Shown piece after piece: positions 5,675 to 12,265 of a stretch of 31,992 bases of DNA. This DNA comes from a virus, in IMG/VR virus record IMGVR_UViG_3300010354_000342, positions 1-31,992 of that record. One strand, given 5' to 3'. The stretch's first letter is position 1. Each line of letters begins with the position of its first letter. The position numbers were made by a program, and so were the translations under genes. The notes beneath the pieces were generated by a model that worked only from the letters and a program-made list of their open reading frames with translations, was not told the origin of the DNA and did not search any database.

Positions 5675-6316
5675 ATGAAAATTGAATTATTAGATACATT
5701 TGGAAACGATGCTATGGTAGCATTAGCTGCACGAGTTAGTTATAATAAAAGTTCAGATAATTACACCGACGAACAAAACAACAAGCTATTAAGCTATTTG
5801 GCAAAGCATAACCATTGGAGTCCATTCAGTCATCCGAAATTAACATTTCGTTTACAAATTCCTGTCTATGTCGAAAGGCAGTTAATCAAAACACAGGCAG
5901 GTGTTGAGTATAATTCGATAAGCGGTCGCTACGTTGATTTTTCAGACACATACACGCTTATAAACGAGTGGCGTACACAAAGCAAAGATAGTAAACAAGG
6001 GAGCGCAGAACCTTTGGACATTTATGGTCAAGAAGCTTGTAATATTATAGAATACCAGGTTAAAGAATTTTGTCAAGATGCTTATAAGAAGTTAATTGAT
6101 TTAGGAGTAAGCAAAGAACAGGCACGTACAATACTACCTTTGAATCTTAACACAACGATGATTTGGACGGGATCACTTTACGCATTCATAAGACTATGTA
6201 AGCAAAGATTGAAATCAGATGCACAAGCAGAAACACGTCAAGTTGTAGAAGAAATGTTAAAGCAAGTAAAAGATAAAGGAGTATTTAACCAATCATTAAA
6301 AGTGTACGAGTTATGA
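5675..6316 (+). CDS. thyX: Flavin-dependent thymidylate synthase ThyX
   Basis: 213 residues, normal for ThyX, which makes dTMP from dUMP using FAD, NADPH and methylenetetrahydrofolate. Visible family features: early AARVSY, HWSPFSH (47-53), the signature region RQLIKTQAGVEYNSISGRY (68-86), QARTILPLNLNTTM (149-162) and AQAETR (183-188) with the dUMP-site Arg188. The usual RHRxxSxNExSxRY is altered: the RHR triplet reads KTQ and the conserved Glu after Asn80 is Ser, while S83, R85 and Y86 are kept. It follows the attC-like block after an AT-rich leader and overlaps the next gene by ATGA. Confidence 0.9.
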   Translation: MKIELLDTFGNDAMVALAARVSYNKSSDNYTDEQNNKLLSYLAKHNHWSPFSHPKLTFRLQIPVYVERQLIKTQAGVEYNSISGRYVDFSDTYTLINEWRTQSKDSKQGSAEPLDIYGQEACNIIEYQVKEFCQDAYKKLIDLGVSKEQARTILPLNLNTTMIWTGSLYAFIRLCKQRLKSDAQAETRQVVEEMLKQVKDKGVFNQSLKVYEL

Positions 6317-6576
6317 AGAATTACCAATATGAAAACCTAAATCGAATCTTTCAATCATGTTTGTTGTTACAAATGGCATTGCATAAATTGGAAGATTGTC
6401 AGGGAAATGTTATCTTTGTTAAGGAAAACAAACAACGATTGAACAATACAATAACCTGGTTGGATAGTATTGTTAACCAACTTACAACTCAATTAGATAC
6501 GGTTGAAGCTGAAGAGTATACAAGTATCATAAACCAATTAGAAAACGCAGTAAACGAAATTAAATTAGTAAAGTAA
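6313..6576 (+). CDS. All-helical hypothetical protein
   Basis: An 87-residue protein that appears entirely alpha-helical, with Gln/Asn/Leu-rich heptad-like stretches. It starts inside the thyX stop (ATGA) and ends 1 base before the SSB-like gene. No motif seen; possibly an oligomeric accessory factor of the early operon. Confidence 0.6.
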   Translation: MKNYQYENLNRIFQSCLLLQMALHKLEDCQGNVIFVKENKQRLNNTITWLDSIVNQLTTQLDTVEAEEYTSIINQLENAVNEIKLVK

Positions 6577-6577
6577 T

Positions 6578-6859
6578 ATGAGCGCAATTATCACGTTAAG
6601 CATTGACTTAACAAAAATCGACAAAACAAAATTAAAGGAAAACAAGTACCTTGATACTCAAATCTTCATCAATGACGATACAAAGTTTGGTAACAACGTA
6701 TCAATGGCTTATAGTCAAAGTAAAGAAGAACGTGACGCGAAACAACCAAAGCAATACATTGCAAACGGTAAAGTGAATTGGACTGATGGTACTATTAAGG
6801 TTGCTGAAAAAGATGAGCCTAAAGTTGAAGTAGCTAAAACAGATGATTTACCTTTCTGA
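6578..6859 (+). CDS. SSB-like single-strand DNA-binding protein candidate
   Basis: A 93-residue protein: a beta-rich N-terminal part (ITLSIDLTKIDK..., YLDTQIFIND), then a charged, flexible segment, ending in the acidic tip DDLPF. That ending closely resembles the DDDIPF tail that bacterial and phage SSBs use to recruit repair proteins. The body is short for a full OB fold and no clear SSB core motif is visible, so the call leans on the tail and on the company of ERF- and Gp157-like proteins. Confidence 0.55.
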   Translation: MSAIITLSIDLTKIDKTKLKENKYLDTQIFINDDTKFGNNVSMAYSQSKEERDAKQPKQYIANGKVNWTDGTIKVAEKDEPKVEVAKTDDLPF

Positions 6860-7026
6860 TGAACAAAGCAAAATTAATTAAGAATAGATTAACAGTAGTT
6901 TGGCAAGGCGTTACTAAAATAGCGCCTTTGTCGAATGAAGAACTATTCTGCAGTAGATGGAAACAACGAGAAAACAAAAAGATTATAAACCATAAAAAAC
7001 ATGTAAACAATGAATGTGGAGCTTAA
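6859..7026 (+). CDS. Small basic protein (55 aa)
   Basis: Its ATG overlaps the TGA of the SSB-like gene and it ends TAA at 7024-7026, 17 bases inside the next gene. The product is Lys/Arg/Asn-rich with the central part IAPLSNEELFCSRWKQRENK. The coding region contains a hairpin at 6905-6928 without a T run. It fills the only gap in this part of the operon. Function unknown. Confidence 0.55.
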   Translation: MNKAKLIKNRLTVVWQGVTKIAPLSNEELFCSRWKQRENKKIINHKKHVNNECGA

Positions 7027-7687
7027 AGAAGGGATGAAAATAAAGTGCATTGAAAAGAACTTTCAGAATCTAACCTATGGTAAAGTATATGCAGTCTATT
7101 ATAATTTAGGGGATTCAAAATTCACGATAGTAAATGACAAAGGGTATTATCAAGTATTTGAAGTTACAAAGCTAAATGACTATTTCAAGCTATTAGTTGA
7201 CCCGATTGTCGAATCTGTTAAAGAAAAGTATTCCCAAAGGTCAAGTGTAGGTATTGAAAAGTACGGAATCACTCTACACGAAAACGATAAAGACGATTTT
7301 TTAAAACACTTACAAGAGGAGCTTATGGATGCTACACTTTACTTGGAAAAACTAAAGAGCATAAAGCCTACTAATGTACAAGGTAAAATTTTAAATTGGG
7401 CGCGTGAACGTGAACTACTTCGACCGGTAAACAAATGGAAACAATATTCAAAGCTCCAAGAAGAAAGTAACGAGTTATACATAGCAATGATTGACGGCAA
7501 CAAAGAAGAGATAAAAGATGCCCTTGGTGATTGTGTTGTTGTCCTTACGATATTAGCACATCAATGTGGATTTGATTTAGAAGATTGCACGAAAACAGCT
7601 TATGAAGTTATAAAGAACCGTAAAGGCAAAACAATAAATGGAAGTTTCGTGAAGGAAAAAGAAGAAGAAGGAGCTTATTTAGGATAA
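7010..7687 (+). CDS. Two-domain all-alpha NTP pyrophosphatase (MazG-like)
   Basis: 225 residues in three parts. Residues 1-60 form a small beta domain (YGKVYAVYY..., KGYYQVFEV). Residues 65-117 contain EKYGITLHENDKDDFLKHL and EELMD (103-107), like a dUTPase/MazG-type helical unit. Residues 148-210 hold a second unit with EESNE (151-155) and EEIKDALGD (166-174), matching the EExxE...ExxD magnesium site of MazG. Such enzymes hydrolyse (d)NTPs to monophosphates, cleansing the nucleotide pool or controlling dUTP, which fits the nearby thyX. It is the last gene before the 7734 terminator. Confidence 0.7.
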   Translation: MNVELKEGMKIKCIEKNFQNLTYGKVYAVYYNLGDSKFTIVNDKGYYQVFEVTKLNDYFKLLVDPIVESVKEKYSQRSSVGIEKYGITLHENDKDDFLKHLQEELMDATLYLEKLKSIKPTNVQGKILNWARERELLRPVNKWKQYSKLQEESNELYIAMIDGNKEEIKDALGDCVVVLTILAHQCGFDLEDCTKTAYEVIKNRKGKTINGSFVKEKEEEGAYLG

Positions 7688-7693
7688 AATGAT

Positions 7694-7701
7694 TATATTT
7701 G
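7694..7701 (+). promoter_or_regulatory. -7 promoter box TATATTTG upstream of a terminator
   Basis: TATATTTG fits TAnnTTTG and is followed by GTACA, exactly as at the 31769 promoter. No convincing -33 TTG is present. Transcription from it would meet the terminator at 7734-7764 after some 55 bases, before any gene. Confidence 0.45.
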
Positions 7702-7706
7702 TACAG

Positions 7707-7764
7707 ATGGTTTCATGTTTTAGTTAAAAAAAGACCCTTGCAGCGATTGTTGTAAGGGTTTTTT
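7707..7764 (+). ncRNA. Candidate short RNA ending at the early terminator
   Basis: Bounded by the TATATTTG box at 7694 and the strong terminator at 7734-7764. About 58 nt, with an unstructured 5' half and the terminator as 3' half. No ORF fits inside. It could be a small RNA, or the promoter could serve only read-through into the late operon. The 5' end is estimated. Confidence 0.3.
7734..7764 (+). terminator. Rho-independent terminator of the early operon
   Basis: ACCCTTGCAGC (7734-7744) pairs with GTTGTAAGGGT (7749-7759) as an 11-base stem with two G:U pairs and a four-base loop, followed by a T run to 7764. It separates the early module from the sigma-like gene and late operon. Confidence 0.85.
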
Positions 7765-7766
7765 GT

Positions 7767-7774
7767 TATATTTG
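7767..7774 (+). promoter_or_regulatory. -7 promoter box TATATTTG of the sigma/late operon
   Basis: TATATTTG begins 2 bases after the terminator T run. A possible -33 ATTG lies at 7746-7749, inside the terminator stem. Transcription would start at about 7779-7782, coinciding with the GTG start of the next gene, which implies a leaderless or almost leaderless mRNA. Confidence 0.6.
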
Positions 7775-7778
7775 AGCC

Positions 7779-8285
7779 GTGAATAACGTTCTAAACATAC
7801 TCGCAAAGCACGATAAAGAATTCCAAAAGATGGTTAAATCCTTTGGTTTATGCGAATATCCCGAAGATATAGTTCAAGACTTTTATATAAAAGTTTACAA
7901 GAATAACATAACAACGGTAATAGAAGGCGATAAACCTAACTTTAACTATTGCTGGATGGTATTACGTAACCTATATTACGACACCCACAAAAAGAAAGTT
8001 CAAACATTAAACATTGACGAGTTATTAACCATAAGCTTTGACGATGATTTAAGCAAGGAACTCGAAAAGGAACGAATCCAACAAAGTATCGAAAAAGAAA
8101 TGCAGAACTGGGAATGGTTCGACCAACAATTATTTTTATTATATTTGCGAAGTGGTAAAAGTATGCGTGAACTTGAAGCTGAAACGAAAATAAGTTTGAC
8201 TTCGATATTTCACACGATTAAAAAATGTAAACAAAAACTAAAAAAATGGCAAAAAGAACATCAAGAGGTTTTGGAGATACTGTAG
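7779..8285 (+). CDS. Sigma-70-like (ECF-type) transcription factor
   Basis: 168 residues. PEDIVQDFYIKVYKN (28-42) resembles sigma region 2, including the acidic D-x-V-Q-D-F-Y pattern, followed by NYCWMVLRNLYYDTHKK. Residues 116-157 (FLLYLRSGKSMRELEAETKIS...TIKKCKQKLKKW) look like region 4 with its helix-turn-helix. The start is GTG at 7779; the next in-frame ATG (7830) would remove part of region 2. Phage sigma-like factors redirect host polymerase to late genes, and this one lies just upstream of the terminase genes. An alternative is a terminase-associated helix-turn-helix protein derived from the sigma fold. Confidence 0.7.
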   Translation: MNNVLNILAKHDKEFQKMVKSFGLCEYPEDIVQDFYIKVYKNNITTVIEGDKPNFNYCWMVLRNLYYDTHKKKVQTLNIDELLTISFDDDLSKELEKERIQQSIEKEMQNWEWFDQQLFLLYLRSGKSMRELEAETKISLTSIFHTIKKCKQKLKKWQKEHQEVLEIL

Positions 8286-8623
8286 CAAAGTTTACCGAAG
8301 CAACAGGAGTTGATAAATTAGTTCACTTCATTGCAGGAGAGGACTGCGGATGCGATAAACGTAAAGAGAAACTTAACAAGCTATTCCCTTACAAAGTGCC
8401 TGAGTGTTTGAAGGAGGATGAATACAACACTTTAACGAACTTACTACCTAACATGCAAGTAAAAGTAAGACCAAGTGACCAGATAGAATTCCTAAAGGTA
8501 TACAATAGAGTGTTCAAAACAAACGAGCAACCAACCTCATGCGCAAGTTGTTTGAACGATATGCTAAGAAAGATTAAGATGGTTTATAACGAGTACCAAC
8601 AAGATATTAAGATAATCGAATAA
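8246..8623 (+). CDS. Conserved-type phage protein with Cys motifs
   Basis: A 125-residue protein overlapping the sigma-like gene by 40 bases. Basic N-terminus (MAKRTSRGFGD), then DCGCDKRKEKLNKLFPYKVP and a later SCASC. The cysteines may bind zinc. I recall similar proteins just upstream of terminases in Bacteroidota phages, but know no function; a packaging or head role is inferred from position only. Confidence 0.65.
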   Translation: MAKRTSRGFGDTVAKFTEATGVDKLVHFIAGEDCGCDKRKEKLNKLFPYKVPECLKEDEYNTLTNLLPNMQVKVRPSDQIEFLKVYNRVFKTNEQPTSCASCLNDMLRKIKMVYNEYQQDIKIIE

Positions 8624-8638
8624 TCAAAACTTTTTTCG

Positions 8639-8929
8639 ATGGCAGGCAAAGGAGGAGCAATACCAGGAGCAGGTAGAAAACCTGTAGCAGACGAACAGAA
8701 AACAAATAACATATTCTTAGCTGCTATAAAACAAATAAAGTCAGTTAATACAGATGATGAAGCACGTATTGAATTAGCAAAAGATTTGTTAACGTTTGAA
8801 CGTGGTAAAATATTTATTTCCGAGCATTTGTTTGGTAAAGCAAAAGAAAGAGTAGAGCAAGATGTTAACGTAACAGGAATGAGTTTAAAAGAAATAATAA
8901 GCTTTGGTAGTCCTAAATCCGAAATATAA
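8639..8929 (+). CDS. terS: Terminase small subunit candidate
   Basis: A 96-residue protein starting MAGKGGAIPGAGRKP, the Gly/Arg-rich opening seen in many phage terminase small subunits and packaging proteins, followed by helical segments (AAIKQIKSVNTDDEARIELAKDL). TerS recognises phage DNA and regulates the large subunit. It directly precedes and overlaps terL by 26 bases, the usual order. It is short for the family and a clear helix-turn-helix is not visible. Confidence 0.65.
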   Translation: MAGKGGAIPGAGRKPVADEQKTNNIFLAAIKQIKSVNTDDEARIELAKDLLTFERGKIFISEHLFGKAKERVEQDVNVTGMSLKEIISFGSPKSEI

Positions 8930-10109
8930 AGCATTCGGTAATGATAGCAGATACTTTATTGTTACAGGTGGCCGCGGTAGTGGTAAGTCATATTCTATTA
9001 ATTTGCTTTTACTTTTACTTACATATGAAACGAACCATGTTATATTATTTACAAGGTACACTCTTACTTCTGCTCACGTCTCTATTATACCTGAATTTAT
9101 TGATAAGATTGATTTATTAGATAAACATTCAGACTTTCACATTACCAAGGATGAAATAATAAACCTAAGAACAGGAAGTAAGATTTTATTCAAAGGAATC
9201 AAAACAAGTTCAGGAACACAAACAGCAAACTTAAAATCATTGGCTGGTGTTACTACATGGGTGTTAGATGAAGCTGAAGAGCTAACCGATGAAGATACCT
9301 TTGATAAGATCGATTATTCTATTCGACATAAAGACATTCAAAACAGAGTTATATTAATTCTTAACCCTGCAACAAAAGAACATTTTATTTATCAAAAGTT
9401 TTTTGAGAGTAGAGGAGTTGAAGCTGGAGTCAATACAATTAAAGGTGATACAACGTACATACATACAACTTATCAGGATAACATAGACAACCTTTCTGAA
9501 AGTTTCTTAAATCAAATAAAAACGATAAAAGAACGACGTCCTGATAAATATAAACACACAATACTTGGGGGATGGTTAGATAAAGCCGAAGGTGTTATAT
9601 TTACTAATTGGAATATAGGCAAGTTTAATAATGATAATGGTTCGGTGTTTGGTCAGGATTACGGATTCAGTACAGACCCATCTACATTAATTGAAACGTC
9701 AATAGACAAAACAAGAAAGATAATTTATGTTAGATTGCATATTTATCAAACAGGGTTGACTACATCACAATTAGCGCAATTAAATAAACAATTTGCTGGT
9801 AATAATTTAATCGTAGCAGATAACGCAGAGCCAAGGCTAATAACAGAATTAAAAGCGCATGGTTTAAATATAGTGCCGACAATCAAGGGAGCTGACTCAG
9901 TAAAATATGGGATAAGTTTATTACAAGACTACGACCTTATTATTGACGAAAATTCCGTAGATTTGATAAAAGAATTAAACAACTACTGTTGGCTTGAAAA
10001 GAAATCAGAGACACCGATTGATAAGTTCAATCATGGATTAGATGCTTTACGATATGCAGTTAGTTACCAATTAGCAAACCCAAATAGAGGAAAATATGGA
10101 ATCAGGTAG
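8904..10109 (+). CDS. terL: Terminase large subunit (PBSX-like)
   Basis: 401 residues. The N-terminal ATPase has Walker A GGRGSGKS (22-29) and Walker B WVLDEAEEL (119-127). The C-terminal RNase H-like nuclease has Asp252 (FGQDYGF), Asp306 (IVADNAEP) and Asp380 (NHGLDALRY) as probable metal ligands. It packages DNA into proheads and cuts the concatemer. The start must be TTG at 8904: an in-frame stop lies at 8898 and no ATG or GTG occurs before the Walker A region. The overlap with terS suggests coupled translation. Confidence 0.93.
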   Translation: MVVLNPKYKAFGNDSRYFIVTGGRGSGKSYSINLLLLLLTYETNHVILFTRYTLTSAHVSIIPEFIDKIDLLDKHSDFHITKDEIINLRTGSKILFKGIKTSSGTQTANLKSLAGVTTWVLDEAEELTDEDTFDKIDYSIRHKDIQNRVILILNPATKEHFIYQKFFESRGVEAGVNTIKGDTTYIHTTYQDNIDNLSESFLNQIKTIKERRPDKYKHTILGGWLDKAEGVIFTNWNIGKFNNDNGSVFGQDYGFSTDPSTLIETSIDKTRKIIYVRLHIYQTGLTTSQLAQLNKQFAGNNLIVADNAEPRLITELKAHGLNIVPTIKGADSVKYGISLLQDYDLIIDENSVDLIKELNNYCWLEKKSETPIDKFNHGLDALRYAVSYQLANPNRGKYGIR

Positions 10110-10368
10110 TAGATTATTAAGAGAAAAAGACACAACATTTAAATGGGATGTTTTTGAAGGTGATATGTGTCAATACAAAACTTTAGTTAAAAACATTGAC
10201 GAATTAATTATTCATTTAAGTATTAAAAAAGAAAAAGGATTTACACATGTTGATAGCGAAATGTTAGGGGTAAAATTTCTAACTAAAAACGAAGTAATAT
10301 TAGAAGAAATAGAACATTTGAATAATAGAATTGAACAATTAAAAGAAGAATTAGATGGAATTAGATAA
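10096..10368 (+). CDS. Hypothetical protein with C-terminal coiled coil
   Basis: A 90-residue protein overlapping the terL end by 14 bases. The C-terminal 25 residues (LEEIEHLNNRIEQLKEELDG) form a clear coiled coil. The first 60 residues are mixed and unrecognised. It opens a four-gene block between terminase and tail genes; role unknown. Confidence 0.65.
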   Translation: MESGSRLLREKDTTFKWDVFEGDMCQYKTLVKNIDELIIHLSIKKEKGFTHVDSEMLGVKFLTKNEVILEEIEHLNNRIEQLKEELDGIR

Positions 10369-10552
10369 ACCAAAGTCATTAAGACAAATGATTAACGAAA
10401 GCGCAGTAAAAGTAGCTGAGGCTTATAAGAATGAACATGGTAACGATTGGAAATTTCCATGTGTGGAGTCAATAGATAACGAAGTAGCTAAAGCTGAAGC
10501 AACGTTGAAGTATTGGAAGGGTGTTAAGGCGAAAGTATTACAAGTGAGATAA
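10355..10552 (+). CDS. Small hypothetical protein (65 aa)
   Basis: It overlaps the preceding gene by 14 bases. Charged and helical with a short central stretch HGNDWKFPCVES. No motif recognised. Support is tight packing and normal composition. Confidence 0.6.
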   Translation: MELDKPKSLRQMINESAVKVAEAYKNEHGNDWKFPCVESIDNEVAKAEATLKYWKGVKAKVLQVR

Positions 10553-10559
10553 CAAAACG

Positions 10560-10871
10560 ATGAGAGATTATGCAGCGTATGTAATTACAATTTTATTTAT
10601 TATTAGTTTTAGTATTAACTTATGGTTTTTGCTACTAACTCCTGTATTTGTAATATTATTAATTTTATTATTAAAAAAAATGCAAGTAAAAATAACATTT
10701 AAACATTACGGTGCTTATTGTGGTGATGGGTGTTGCCAAAGTGATTTTATAAAAACATCCGTAAACGGTGAAGAACTTGATTTTGGAAATACAGACACTG
10801 AAACAATAGTTCAAGGCATACTTGAAAAGTTAGGGTATAATGTTACAATAGAAAGCACTTATGAAGATTGA
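10560..10871 (+). CDS. Membrane protein with Cys-rich C-terminal domain
   Basis: 103 residues. Residues 4-41 are hydrophobic, enough for two close membrane segments (YVITILFIISFSINLWFLLL and PVFVILLILLL). Next comes a basic stretch, then HYGAYCGDGCC and a mixed C-terminal domain. No known family. A membrane protein between terminase and tail genes is unexpected; roles in host interaction or superinfection exclusion are only speculation. Confidence 0.65.
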   Translation: MRDYAAYVITILFIISFSINLWFLLLTPVFVILLILLLKKMQVKITFKHYGAYCGDGCCQSDFIKTSVNGEELDFGNTDTETIVQGILEKLGYNVTIESTYED

Positions 10872-11079
10872 AAATAAAATGACAGCAGTAGAATGGTTAA
10901 TTGAATTATTGGCAAAAGAAAAAATTGCAATTCCTGACTATATAATTAAAAAAGCCAAAGAAATGGAAAAGCAACAGCTAAATGATGCGTATAATGCTGA
11001 CAGACCTAACTTAACATGTTATGAAGAGAATACAGCATTCAAGGAATACTACAATGAAACATTTAACAATGAAGATTGA
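10861..11079 (+). CDS. Small conserved-type phage protein (72 aa)
   Basis: The N-terminal half MTAVEWLIELLAKEKIAIP..IIKKAKEMEKQQLNDAY resembles a small protein that I associate with many Bacteroidota phages; its role is unknown. A possible internal start is MTAVEW at residue 7. It overlaps the preceding gene by 11 bases and the following chaperone gene by 11. Confidence 0.7.
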   Translation: MKIENKMTAVEWLIELLAKEKIAIPDYIIKKAKEMEKQQLNDAYNADRPNLTCYEENTAFKEYYNETFNNED

Positions 11080-11746
11080 AATTGAAATACCTTCTAACCT
11101 ATCCGAGATCAGTTTAGATAGGTATCAAAAGTACATGCTAACTTTGAACAACTCGGACGATAAAGAGTTTGTGTTTCAAAAAATGATTGAAATCTTTTGC
11201 GGCTTAGAACTCAAAGAAGTTGTTAAAATGAAAGCGTCAACTGTTATCGAATTGGTGCAACACTTCAATAAAATCTTTAACGAGAAAACAGACTTCAAAC
11301 ATAGGTTTAAATTGAATGGTGTAGAGTTTGGATTTATTCCTGATCTTGAAGAAATAAGTTGGGGTGAGTATATCGACATAGAGGCTAACATAGGAGATTT
11401 TCAAAACATACATAAAGCGCTTGCAGTAATGTACAGACCGATTGTAAAGGACGTTAAGGGAAAATATGAAATAGAACCTTACAGAGGTGATTTAAGTTAT
11501 TCAGAGGTCTTAAAATACGCACCTTTGGACGTTGTGCTACCCGCTTCGGTTTTTTTTTGGACTTTAGGAATAGAATTAATAAGCAGTACGCTGCACTCTT
11601 TGGAGACAATGAAGAACAAAACCCGTATAGCGAAAATGTTCAATTCTCAAAACAATGGGGATGGTATAGCTCAATCTATCATGTTGCTCAAGGAGACATT
11701 AGAAGATTTGACGAAGTTACAGCGTTGGGACTTCATCAATGTTTAA
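11069..11746 (+). CDS. Tail assembly chaperone candidate (zero frame, gpG-like)
   Basis: 225 residues from the ATG at 11069, next to the stop of the previous gene; in-frame ATGs at 11021 and 11054 lie inside that gene. An N-terminal beta segment (MKIEIEIPSNLSEISL), helices, then SWGEYIDIEANIGDFQNIHKAL. Codons 161-163 (GTT TTT TTT) sit in a run of nine T, and a second ORF in the -1 frame begins there. This is the arrangement of siphophage gpG/gpGT chaperones, which help wind the tail around the tape measure. The zero frame continues 62 residues beyond the slip site. Family membership is inferred from this architecture and location. Confidence 0.65.
   Translation: MKIEIEIPSNLSEISLDRYQKYMLTLNNSDDKEFVFQKMIEIFCGLELKEVVKMKASTVIELVQHFNKIFNEKTDFKHRFKLNGVEFGFIPDLEEISWGEYIDIEANIGDFQNIHKALAVMYRPIVKDVKGKYEIEPYRGDLSYSEVLKYAPLDVVLPASVFFWTLGIELISSTLHSLETMKNKTRIAKMFNSQNNGDGIAQSIMLLKETLEDLTKLQRWDFINV
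11551..11557 (+). promoter_or_regulatory. -1 programmed frameshift site T TTT TTT
   Basis: The T run 11550-11558 is read in the zero frame as GTT TTT TTT TGG. It contains the heptamer T TTT TTT (X XXY YYZ) at 11551-11557. After a -1 slip, reading resumes with TTG at 11557 and continues open to 11823, giving a fusion of about 251 residues. No downstream stimulatory hairpin or pseudoknot was worked out. Confidence 0.65.
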
Positions 11747-11823
11747 CTTTCTTAACGTTCGAACAACAAAAATCAAAGATTGAAGTTAATCAATTAAAGA
11801 AGTCTCATGAAAAACTATTATAA
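11557..11823 (+). CDS. Tail assembly chaperone -1 frame extension (T-part)
   Basis: 88 residues in the -1 frame, probably made only as the C-terminal part of the frameshift product; its own initiator would be a TTG inside the T run. KQWGWYSSIYHVAQGDIRRFDEV and LHQCLTFLTFEQQK resemble the C-terminal parts of phage tail chaperones (GWy..i..lA.gDi...). It overlaps the zero frame by 190 bases and overlaps the next gene's start by 17. Confidence 0.65.
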   Translation: MDFRNRINKQYAALFGDNEEQNPYSENVQFSKQWGWYSSIYHVAQGDIRRFDEVTALGLHQCLTFLTFEQQKSKIEVNQLKKSHEKLL

Positions 11824-12265
11824 TTTATCAACTTTATTACACGATAGCATACTTGCTGACCCTTTAGTGAATCGAGTAACTAAGGGAAGTTTGGATAAAA
11901 TCACGAATGCAAAGCAAGACATGTACCCATTGTGTCACATTATATTCAACGATGTAGCGTTTAGAGGCAATACAACGGTGTATAACATATCATTAGTTAT
12001 GATGTCAATAGTAGACATAAGCAAAGACGATGTAACGGATATATTTAAGGGCAATGACAATGAAGATGACGTTCTAAACACAACGTTAAGCATATTGAAC
12101 AGGATATTTGAACGAGTAAGAAGAGGGGATATTTACGATTTAGGTTACGAAGTTTTAGATGATACGGCAAGTTGTGAGCCTTTTGTGGACCGATTTACCG
12201 ATGCTGTTGCTGGTTGGACCATGACCTTTGACATATTAGCACCAAACGAAATGACTATATGTTAA
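11807..12265 (+). CDS. Tail terminator/completion candidate
   Basis: 152 residues. Features include ADPLVNRVTKGSLDKITNAKQDMYPLCHIIF and the end EPFVDRFTDAVAGWTMTFDILAPNEMTIC, with regular beta strands between. I recognise this as a recurrent Bacteroidota phage protein in tail modules, and size and location fit a tail terminator, but the role is inferred. It starts 17 bases inside the chaperone extension and overlaps the next gene by 7. Confidence 0.55.
   Translation: MKNYYNLSTLLHDSILADPLVNRVTKGSLDKITNAKQDMYPLCHIIFNDVAFRGNTTVYNISLVMMSIVDISKDDVTDIFKGNDNEDDVLNTTLSILNRIFERVRRGDIYDLGYEVLDDTASCEPFVDRFTDAVAGWTMTFDILAPNEMTIC

Noticed and set aside
6905-6928. AAGGCG/CGCCTT hairpin as a terminator
   Set aside because: It lies inside the 55-aa ORF at 6859-7026 and has no T run.
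3-7687. Integron integrase or phage integrase for the cassette-like array
   Set aside because: No tyrosine recombinase motifs were seen in any ORF of the window.
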